A DNA stretch of 11,856 nt from Reyranella sp. (GTDB lineage Bacteria > Pseudomonadota > Alphaproteobacteria > Reyranellales > Reyranellaceae): positions 1-11,856 of the forward strand of contig JADHLS010000072.1 of assembly GCA_016780605.1 (NCBI GenBank), in the 5' to 3' direction. The stretch's first letter is position 1; every line of letters begins with the position of its first letter. Shown here piece by piece: positions 1 through 7,179 of the stretch. A program made the position numbers and the translations under genes. Under the pieces are notes generated by a model that was not told the DNA's origin, searched no databases, and was given only the letters and a program-made list of their open reading frames with translations.

Positions 1-10
1 GAGGACCGCC

Positions 11-859
11 ATGGCGCGCATCATCGTGATCTCCGATCCGCATCTGTCGCCGACGCACGGCTTCTTCTGGGACAACTGGTGCCGCACCTGCGAGATGGTG
101 AACCAGCTGGCGCCCGATGCGGTCATCGTGAGCGGCGATCTCTGCATCAACGGCCCCGACAGCGACGCCGAAGTGGCCTTTGCCCGCCAGGCGCTTGGCC
201 GGTTGACGGCGCCGGTCCATGCCGTGCCCGGCAATCACGATGTCGGCGACGAGCCGCCGGGCCAGGACGCCGGCCAGATCATCGACGCAAGCCGCTTGCA
301 GCGGTGGCGATCGGTGTTCGGCGCCGACCGTTTCGCCTTCGACGCCGGCGGCTGGCGCGTGCTCGGCATCAATGCGCAGCTTCTCGGCTCGGACCTGCCG
401 CAGGAAGAAGAGCAGGACGCCTGGCTCGACCGCGAGCTTGGCGCAGCGGCGCGGCCGGTCCTTCTGGCGCTGCACAAGCCGCTGTTCCTGCAGTCGTTGG
501 CAGAATCCGAGGAGACGGAGAGGACCGTCAATCCGGCGCCCCGCGCCCGGCTGCTGCGCCGCCTGCGGAACGCACCGGTGCAGGTTGTCCTGAGCGGACA
601 CCTGCACTGCCATCGTGATGTCGTGCGCGAGGACCGGCGCCATGTCTGGGCCCCGTCGACCGCCTTCCTGGTGCCCGAGCCGGCCGACAGCAGCGCCGAC
701 AATGTCCTGGGAATCCTGTCGATCGAGCTTTCAGCCGAGGGCGTGCGGGTCGAGCGGATCGACGTTCCCGGCCTCGTCGCCTACGACCTCCTGGAGCTCA
801 AGGGGCACGGACGATACAAGTACCTGCGCGACATGCCGGCTTGTCCGCCAGGCTCATAG
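11..859 (+). CDS. Calcineurin-like metallophosphoesterase
   Basis: A 282-residue single-domain protein with the ordered motifs of the calcineurin-like phosphoesterase superfamily: DPH at residues 9-11, GD at 42-43, GNHD at 74-77, a metal-binding His in LHKP (H155) and GHLH at 196-199. These supply the ligands of a di-metal centre that hydrolyses phosphodiesters or phosphomonoesters. The layout resembles the CpdA / class III cyclic-nucleotide phosphodiesterase group, but the substrate cannot be read from the sequence. There is no signal peptide or membrane segment, so it is probably cytoplasmic. GAGGA at 1-5 lies just upstream of the ATG and supports this start. It is followed after 47 bp by the DUF488 gene on the same strand. 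The family call is firm; the cAMP phosphodiesterase role is only a possibility. Confidence 0.9.
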   Translation: MARIIVISDPHLSPTHGFFWDNWCRTCEMVNQLAPDAVIVSGDLCINGPDSDAEVAFARQALGRLTAPVHAVPGNHDVGDEPPGQDAGQIIDASRLQRWRSVFGADRFAFDAGGWRVLGINAQLLGSDLPQEEEQDAWLDRELGAAARPVLLALHKPLFLQSLAESEETERTVNPAPRARLLRRLRNAPVQVVLSGHLHCHRDVVREDRRHVWAPSTAFLVPEPADSSADNVLGILSIELSAEGVRVERIDVPGLVAYDLLELKGHGRYKYLRDMPACPPGS

Positions 860-906
860 CCAACGCCTGCGCGGCAGGCCTATGCTGCCGGACCGACGTC
901 AGCGCC

Positions 907-1461
907 ATGATCAAGACCATCGGTCATTCGAACCATCCCATCGAACGCTTCGTCGACCTGTTGAATGCGGGCGGCGTCGAGGCGGTGGTCGACGTGCGCT
1001 CGATGCCGTATTCGCGCCGCTTCCCGCAGTTCGGGCGCGAACGCCTGGCACAGAGCCTGTCGGCGGCCAGCATCCTCTATCGCTACGAAGGTGCCGCGCT
1101 CGGCGGCAAGCCCAAGGATGGCGCCGGCTACGAGGCGCTGGCCGAGCGGCCCGACTTCAAGGGCGCGCTCGATCGCCTGATCGCCGGCTCGGCCGACACG
1201 ACGCTTTGCCTGATGTGCGCCGAGAAGGAGCCACTCGACTGCCATCGCACCGTGCTGGTCTCGCGCCGCCTGGCCGAGCGCGGTGTGGAGATCGAGCACC
1301 TGCTGGCCGACGGCAAGCGCAAGCCGCACGCCGTGCTCGAGGAGGAGCTTTTAGCCGCCAGCAACGAAGGCCTGCCCGATCTCTTCACCAGCGCTGAAGA
1401 CCGCGCCCAACGCCTGGCGCGAGTCTACCGGGAGCGCGAACGGGCAATGAAGCGCGCCTGA
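907..1461 (+). CDS. DUF488 family protein
   Basis: A 184-residue protein beginning MIKTIGHSNHP, the usual start of DUF488 proteins. It carries the family's conserved pieces: DVRSMPYSRRFPQF (residues 29-42), YEGAALGGKP (60-69), and the Cys/His signature CAEKEP...CHR, with C104 and C112-H113-R114. The biochemical role of the family is not established; the Cys pair suggests a redox or nucleotide/nucleic-acid-related function, but that is speculation. The ATG at 907 is preferred because the conserved motif begins there. A TTG at 841 would add 22 unconserved residues and overlap the phosphoesterase gene. No strong ribosome binding site is visible. The C-terminus is Arg-rich and charged. It lies in line with the genes on either side, possibly in one transcript. 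Confidence 0.88.
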   Translation: MIKTIGHSNHPIERFVDLLNAGGVEAVVDVRSMPYSRRFPQFGRERLAQSLSAASILYRYEGAALGGKPKDGAGYEALAERPDFKGALDRLIAGSADTTLCLMCAEKEPLDCHRTVLVSRRLAERGVEIEHLLADGKRKPHAVLEEELLAASNEGLPDLFTSAEDRAQRLARVYRERERAMKRA

Positions 1462-1510
1462 CGGCGTCCGTGCTACGATTGGCCCCTCATCGAACGGGGG
1501 GAGACCGACG

Positions 1511-1888
1511 ATGCGCATCATCGCGCTGCTGCTGGTGGCGATCGTGGCCTTGAGCCATCTCGGCTTCCTGGTCCTCGAGATGTTCTACTGGACCGACCCG
1601 ATCGGCCTGCGGGTGTTCGAGACGACACCGGAGTTCGCCAACTCATCGAAGGTGTTGGCGGCCAACCAGGGGCTCTACAATGGCTTCCTCGCCGCCGGCC
1701 TGCTGTGGGGACTGTTCAGCGGGCGGCGTGACGTGAGGGTGTTCTTCCTGCTCTGCGTCGTCATCGCCGGAGTCTATGGCGGGCTCACCGCCAAGATGTC
1801 GATCCTTTACGTGCAAGGCCTGCCGGCTCTGGCAGCGTTGCTGGCGGTTCTGGCGACGCCGCAGCCGCGGGTGCGGCACCGGCTGTAG
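1511..1888 (+). CDS. DUF1304 small integral membrane protein
   Basis: A 125-residue protein with four predicted membrane helices, at about residues 2-26, 54-71, 75-94 and 96-116. It shows the typical DUF1304 features: an early E-M-F-Y-W segment, FETTPEFANSSKVLAANQG, then LYNGFLAAGLLWG. It is expected in the inner membrane; the family has no established function. A GGGGGAG ribosome binding site at 1496-1502 supports the ATG. The stop codon lies 19 bp before the proposed GTG start of the kinase-like gene, so co-transcription is likely. Length matches the family. Confidence 0.88.
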   Translation: MRIIALLLVAIVALSHLGFLVLEMFYWTDPIGLRVFETTPEFANSSKVLAANQGLYNGFLAAGLLWGLFSGRRDVRVFFLLCVVIAGVYGGLTAKMSILYVQGLPALAALLAVLATPQPRVRHRL

Positions 1889-1907
1889 CGGGCGGTGGGG
1901 GCAGCGG

Positions 1908-2510
1908 GTGCGGCGGCCCGACGTCATCCTGGTGAATGGCCCCTCGAGCGCGGGCAAGACCACGCTTTGCCGCGCCCTGCAGGCAGCGATCGAAGAGCCC
2001 TATCTGGTGACGGCCTTCGACGACTTCGTCTTCATGGCCGCCCCGCGCTACTACCGCGGCGCCGACACCGCGCATCAGGGCGAGCACGACCTCTACACCG
2101 CACTCGGCGTGGAGATGGTGACGACCTCGCCAGCCGGCGCGCCGCCCACCGTCACCGCGCGCTTCGGTCCGGTGTTCCGCCGCATCCTCGATGCGATGGC
2201 GCCGGCGGTGCGCGCCCTGGTCGACGGCGGCAACGCGGTGATCTTCGACCACGTGCTGCACGACAGGGCGATGCAGGAGAGCTGCCGCCGCGCCTTTGAC
2301 GGGCTGGACGTGTTCAGCGTCGGCGTCACCTGCCCAGTTGAAATCCTGGAAGAACGCGAGCGCGAGCGCGGCGACCGTGTGCTCGGCCGCGCCCGCGGGC
2401 TCGCCGGCGTGGTGCACGGCTTCTTGAGCTACGACATCATGGTCGATACGGGCACGATGACCACGGCAGCGTGCGCGTCGGCGATCCTCGCGGAATTGGA
2501 GAAGCATTGA
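1908..2510 (+). CDS. Chloramphenicol phosphotransferase-like P-loop kinase
   Basis: A 200-residue P-loop protein resembling the CPT family (the Streptomyces venezuelae enzyme that phosphorylates the 3'-OH of chloramphenicol). Walker A is GPSSAGKT at residues 11-18, after the strand DVILVN. An FDDF segment at 37-40 sits where CPT has its substrate/catalytic Asp region. A later IFDHVLHD strand and CPVEILEERERERGDR match the lid/Arg region of nucleoside-kinase folds. I chose GTG at 1908 because it begins just before the first beta-strand and follows a G-rich stretch (GGTGGGGG, 1895-1902). The open frame extends upstream into the DUF1304 gene, but that part looks like a frame shadow. GTG at 1932 would remove the first strand. 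Family members of this kind are common on proteobacterial chromosomes and most have no proven resistance role, so drug phosphorylation should not be assumed. Confidence 0.8.
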   Translation: MRRPDVILVNGPSSAGKTTLCRALQAAIEEPYLVTAFDDFVFMAAPRYYRGADTAHQGEHDLYTALGVEMVTTSPAGAPPTVTARFGPVFRRILDAMAPAVRALVDGGNAVIFDHVLHDRAMQESCRRAFDGLDVFSVGVTCPVEILEERERERGDRVLGRARGLAGVVHGFLSYDIMVDTGTMTTAACASAILAELEKH

Positions 2511-2579
2511 AGGGAGCGCGGGCCTCTGGCCCGCATCATCATCATCATCATGATGCGGGCCAGAGGCCCGCGCTCCCTT
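2510..2579. repeat. Perfect 30-bp inverted repeat, likely bidirectional terminator
   Basis: The left arm (2510-2539) is the exact reverse complement of the right arm (2550-2579), with a 10-base loop CATCATCATC. It fills the whole gap between two convergent genes: the last base of the upstream TGA is inside the left arm, and the right arm covers two bases of the opposing TAA. A very GC-rich RNA hairpin would form on either strand, so bidirectional termination is likely, although neither side has a long U-tract. The left arm starts with GGGAGCGCG, which recurs at 11721-11729, so this may also be a copy of a dispersed palindromic element. Confidence 0.93.
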
Positions 2580-3738
2580 AGCGGAAAGCAAACCGTGGAT
2601 CGGGCTTCTTGCCCTCGAGCGCCATCTGGGACAGCAGCTCGCCGACGCCGGCGGAGTGCTTGAAGCCGTGGCCCGAGCAGGGTGACGCCACGATGACCCG
2701 ATCGTGGTCGGGATGGCGATCGATGATGAAGCGCGCCTTGTCGACCCATGTATAAAGGCAGGTCTTGCTCCGCACGCAGACCGGCGACAGGCTGGGAAAG
2801 AACGGCTCGACATAGGTCTCGTACATCTCGCGCACTTCCTCGGGAGGGACGGTGCGCGAAACCGACTCGGGCGTGGTCGCCACGTCGTATTGTTCGGTCG
2901 CCAGCTTGACGCCCTCCTCTATCCCGCCGGTGGCGGGAAAGCCGTAGATCGATTGCGGCGCCGGCAGCTGCCAGATGTAGACAGGAAAACGATCGGGCGC
3001 GAACTCAGCGTGCGCCGCCTCGCTGCGGGCGCGGAACCAGTACAGCACCTGACGCGTGACCATGAAGTTGGCGGCGAGCGCGGGCTTCAGCATGGCCGGC
3101 AGCCAGGCGCCGGCCGCCACGATCAGCTGGGCGGCGCGGTAGGTCTGCTTGTCGGTCGTGACTGTCACGGAACCGTCGTGTGGCACAAAGGAGACCACGG
3201 TCTCGCCCGAGCGCAGGTCGGCGCCGCGCGCGGCTGCTGCCCGCAGCTGGGCGGTCACGCAATTCTCCGGCCGTGCGAAGCCGCCCACCGCGTCGTGATA
3301 GGCCTGGTCGCCGTCGGCGACGCCGAAGGCCGGATAGCGCCGGCGCAGCGTCGCGCCGTCGAGGATTTCGTACTTCACGCCGGCGGACCGAGCCGCGGCC
3401 GCGGTGGCATCGAGGAATTTTGCGACACCGTGGTTGGCCGAGCGTTCGCCGGCCCCCGAGATCGCGAGGAAGCCGTTCTGGGTCAAGAGGTCGAGACCCG
3501 TCTCAGCCTCGAGCTCGCGCCAGATCTCGTGGCTGCGCCGGGCGAAGGCCGAGTATTCCGGCCCCTCGCCGCAGGCGATGCGGGTGATGCGGGTATCGCC
3601 ATGGGTCGAGCCCTGATCGTGCGGCGGAGCATACCGGTCGATGCCCAGCACCTTGGCGCCGCGCCGCGCCAGTTGATAGGCCGCGGCGGCGCCCATTGCG
3701 CCGAGGCCGAGGACAATGGCGTCGTAACTCTCAGTCAT
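2578..3738 (-). CDS. FAD-dependent amine oxidase, sarcosine oxidase / N-methyltryptophan oxidase type
   Basis: A 386-residue flavoprotein of the DAO family. It begins with an FAD dinucleotide-binding strand and GLGAMG (residues 11-16), followed by the acidic end of the second strand in IDRYAPP. The QGSTHGDTRITR segment matches the flavin-contact motif of monomeric sarcosine oxidase and SolA. Near the C-terminus, KTCLYT places Cys327 at the position of the Cys that covalently holds FAD in those enzymes, followed by FIIDRHPDH and SGHGFKHSAGVGE. The expected reaction is oxidative demethylation of a secondary amine (sarcosine, N-methyl amino acid or similar) giving formaldehyde and H2O2; the substrate is not certain. 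The ATG at 3738 is chosen because the FAD motif begins there and AAGGTCGAG lies upstream. A longer frame reaching 3831 adds an unconserved tail. It is divergent from asd. Confidence 0.9.
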   Translation of the reverse strand: MTESYDAIVLGLGAMGAAAAYQLARRGAKVLGIDRYAPPHDQGSTHGDTRITRIACGEGPEYSAFARRSHEIWRELEAETGLDLLTQNGFLAISGAGERSANHGVAKFLDATAAAARSAGVKYEILDGATLRRRYPAFGVADGDQAYHDAVGGFARPENCVTAQLRAAAARGADLRSGETVVSFVPHDGSVTVTTDKQTYRAAQLIVAAGAWLPAMLKPALAANFMVTRQVLYWFRARSEAAHAEFAPDRFPVYIWQLPAPQSIYGFPATGGIEEGVKLATEQYDVATTPESVSRTVPPEEVREMYETYVEPFFPSLSPVCVRSKTCLYTWVDKARFIIDRHPDHDRVIVASPCSGHGFKHSAGVGELLSQMALEGKKPDPRFAFR

Positions 3739-3747
3739 TCTCGACCT

Positions 3748-3776
3748 TTGCAAATTCCAACGCGCCGATCTATAAG
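3748..3776 (+). promoter_or_regulatory. Sigma70-like promoter reading toward asd
   Basis: TTGCAA at 3748-3753 and TATAAG at 3771-3776 are separated by exactly 17 bases, a good fit to a housekeeping promoter. Transcription would start near 3783 and leave a leader of about 185 nucleotides before the asd ATG. The site lies just outside the start of the divergent amine oxidase gene. This is pattern matching only. Confidence 0.55.
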
Positions 3777-3877
3777 GGTCGTGCATGTCGTTCCGCGCCA
3801 CCATGATCCGAACCGTCAAAAAAGCCGCCACACACGGTGGGACGGAAGGAGCTTGCGCGCGCTAAAGCCAGACAATA

Positions 3878-5054
<1,177 letters not shown>

Positions 5055-5199
5055 CCGGAGCAAACGGGATCGCGTTCGCGGCGAGCCTCCACAACTCGCC
5101 GCAATCCGTTGCCGTGCCTACTCTTTCAGACGCCGGGAGCGGCCAAGCAGAGTCCGCTAAACAGGGACATAGACGACATTGCGCGTTCTTCCGCACGCC

Positions 5200-5226
5200 G
5201 GCGCTGCCAGCACTGCCGGCAGCGCC
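5200..5226. terminator. Hairpin downstream of asd
   Basis: GGCGCTGCC (5200-5208) pairs perfectly with GGCAGCGCC (5218-5226) around a 9-base loop, 146 bp after the asd stop. No U-tract follows, so intrinsic termination is uncertain; it may only be a stable 3' end or part of a repeat element. Confidence 0.4.
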
Positions 5227-5232
5227 ATGGGA

Positions 5233-5258
5233 GGTTTCCAGGGTTTCCAGGGTTTCCC
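5233..5258. repeat. 9-bp tandem repeat, about 2.9 copies
   Basis: GGTTTCCAG occurs twice in a row (5233-5241, 5242-5250) and is followed by GGTTTCCC (5251-5258). It lies directly after the 5200-5226 hairpin in non-coding DNA. The copy number could vary between strains. Confidence 0.85.
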
Positions 5259-5321
5259 GCAGACCATTTTGGTGGACTGCAGACCAAAAGCGAGTGAGGG
5301 GCCCTGGACGGGATCAGGCAG

Positions 5322-5343
5322 CCGCGCGGCTCGCGCCGCGCGG
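5322..5343. terminator. GC-rich hairpin between convergent genes
   Basis: CCGCGCGGC (5322-5330) pairs with GCCGCGCGG (5335-5343) around the tetraloop TCGC. The stem is very stable but has no U-tract on either strand. It sits between the convergent asd and solute-binding protein genes, so it could serve as a terminator or transcript 3' end. Confidence 0.4.
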
Positions 5344-5443
5344 GCGATGGTTGTCGGATAAACGATGCATAGAACGGACGCCTGAAGCACGGCGGCAGGA
5401 GCCAATATAACCGCTGTGCTTTCTCAGGTCAATAACTAATCAG

Positions 5444-7057
5444 CTACTTCATGGTGATCGGCGAGAAATCCTGGAACCAGTTCTGGGCCTGGACGAAGCC
5501 CGTGACCTTGGTCGACATGGCGCGCGGATTGACGTCGTGGGTCACGAACAGGAACAGCGCCTCGTTGACGATCTTTTCATGGATCTTGCGCAGCACCTCG
5601 TCCTGCGCCTTGGCGTCGAAGGTCGTGCGTGCCTTGTCGAACAGCGCGTCCATCTCCGGATCGACGTAGAAGCCCCAGTTGGTGCCATTGGGCGCCACCA
5701 GCTTGGAATCGAGATGGCGGATGAAGGCGGTGAACGGGTCCTGGATGAAGTAGGTGAAGTTGATGCCGTTGGCGCCTTTCACGACGTCCGACTTCGCGCC
5801 GGCGCGCCACATATTGATCATGGCATTCCATTCCACGACGTCGAAATCGACCTTGATGCCGACATCAGCCAGGTTCTGCTGGATGTACTCGTTCATCGGC
5901 AAGGGCTGCATCTGGCCCGAGCCCGAGGCCGAGATCAGGATCTTGACCTTGACCGGGTTGGACGGCCCGTAGCCCGCTTCGGCCAGGAGCTTCTTGGCCG
6001 CCTCGGGATCGTACTTCACGTCGAAGGTCGGCGCGCCGAACCACTGGCTGCCCGGCACGACGAAACCCTTCGCCGGGATCATCAGCCCGTTCAGCAGCAC
6101 CTTCAGGCCGGCGCGGTCGATCGCGAGGTTAGCCGCCTTGCGCACGCGCACGTCCTTCCACGGCGAGCCGTCGAACATGCTGAGATGCCAGGTCCAGTTG
6201 TGCGGATAGGCGTTGGTCACGATCTTGAAGCCGGCCTTCTCGATGCTCGGCACGGCATCGGGTGACGGCGCCTCGATCCAGTCGACCTGGCCCGAGCGCA
6301 GCGCCGCCGTGCGGGCCGACGCCTCCGGGATCGGCAGCAGGACCAGCTTGTCGAGCTTGGGGATGCGCGTCTTGTCCCAGTAGTCCTTGTTGGGCACCAG
6401 CTCGGCGCGGGTCTGCGGCACGAACGCCGCGAGCTTCCACGGCCCCGTGCCCGAGGGCGTGGCGGCGAACTTGTTCCAGTCGCGACCGACCTTCTCCCAC
6501 TGCGCCGGGCTCGACATCATGATCCAGCCGATCTGGTAGGGCAGGAACGCGTCGGGCGCCTTGGTGACGAACTCGACGGTGTAGTCGTCGAGCGCCTTGT
6601 AGGACTTCACCGCCGGAATGCGCGAGCGGCCCTGCGCCGCCTGCTTGGAGTCATACTGCGGAGACCTGTCGTTCAGGATCTTGTCGAAGTTCCAGACGAC
6701 GGCGTCGGCGTTGAAATCGCTGCCGTCGTGGAACTTCACGTCGCGCCGCAACTTCACGACCCAACGCGTGTTGTCGCCCTCGTCGACGGTCCAGCTCGTG
6801 GCGAGGCCGGGCACCAGCCCCGACGGCTTGTCGGCCGACGACAGGTCCCAATTGATCAGCCCGTCATAGACCGTGTAGCCCATGAAGCGCATGCCCTCGC
6901 CGCCCTGGTCGGTCTGGCCCGTCGTGAGCGGCACGTCGGCCGCGGTCATGCCGATGCGCAACGTGCCCTGGGCCAGCGCGACCTGGCTGGCGAAGGCGAC
7001 CGCAAGCGCAAGCGCGGCCGCACTCGAGCGCGAGAGAAAACACGACAGGTTCAGCAT
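5444..7057 (-). CDS. ABC transporter solute-binding protein, family 5 (Sec-type signal)
   Basis: A 537-residue periplasmic solute-binding protein of the family that binds peptides, nickel, opines or glutathione (SBP_bac_5). The first 29 residues form a signal peptide with a long Ala/Leu/Val core ending VALA before Q30; there is no twin-Arg motif, so Sec export is expected. Family features include the early VYDGL motif, the FHDGSDFNADAVVWN segment, SGTGPWKL and VRVRKAANLAIDR. The ligand cannot be predicted. The ATG at 7057 puts the signal peptide at a normal length, with GGA about 9 bases upstream. A GTG at 7114 in the same frame would add 19 residues before the signal, with its GGAGAGG too close. 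The gene is divergent from a close paralog across 122 bp. No permease or ATPase gene is in view, so it would have to work with a transporter encoded elsewhere. Confidence 0.93.
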   Translation of the reverse strand: MLNLSCFLSRSSAAALALAVAFASQVALAQGTLRIGMTAADVPLTTGQTDQGGEGMRFMGYTVYDGLINWDLSSADKPSGLVPGLATSWTVDEGDNTRWVVKLRRDVKFHDGSDFNADAVVWNFDKILNDRSPQYDSKQAAQGRSRIPAVKSYKALDDYTVEFVTKAPDAFLPYQIGWIMMSSPAQWEKVGRDWNKFAATPSGTGPWKLAAFVPQTRAELVPNKDYWDKTRIPKLDKLVLLPIPEASARTAALRSGQVDWIEAPSPDAVPSIEKAGFKIVTNAYPHNWTWHLSMFDGSPWKDVRVRKAANLAIDRAGLKVLLNGLMIPAKGFVVPGSQWFGAPTFDVKYDPEAAKKLLAEAGYGPSNPVKVKILISASGSGQMQPLPMNEYIQQNLADVGIKVDFDVVEWNAMINMWRAGAKSDVVKGANGINFTYFIQDPFTAFIRHLDSKLVAPNGTNWGFYVDPEMDALFDKARTTFDAKAQDEVLRKIHEKIVNEALFLFVTHDVNPRAMSTKVTGFVQAQNWFQDFSPITMK

Positions 7058-7179
7058 GAGACGGGATCCAGCAGCAATTGACGTCAGTGCCCGCGGCTGC
7101 AAGGAACATGCCACCGCCTCTCCTCGCCCGGCATATGTCTTGCGTAGGGGATTCCGCTCGAAACCAGCGGGATCCTTCC

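Larger units (their letters stand above)
5055..5443. other. 389-bp gap without a credible gene
   Basis: This is the space between the convergent asd and solute-binding protein genes. It holds two perfect 9-bp stems, a 9-bp tandem repeat and a small AT-containing hairpin (TTTTGGT 5267-5273 with ACCAAAA 5283-5289). A direct repeat GCAGACCA occurs at 5259-5266 and 5279-5286. Short open frames cross it, but they have no ribosome binding site, no recognisable motif and unusual composition, so I do not call them. The right third (about 5400-5443) is AT-richer than the surroundings. Confidence 0.7.

Noticed and set aside
880..1329. Long minus-strand open frame opposite the DUF488 gene
   Set aside because: It is a shadow of the GC-rich coding frame: no motif, no ribosome binding site, and the plus-strand product is a recognised family.
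2535..2554. CAT repeat as a possible CRISPR or microsatellite
   Set aside because: It is only the loop and loop-proximal part of one hairpin. There are no spaced repeats or cas genes.
5109..5361. Short open frames in the gap after asd, one with a Gly-Phe-Gln repeat
   Set aside because: The repeat peptide comes from the 9-bp tandem DNA repeat. No ribosome binding site or conserved motif is seen.
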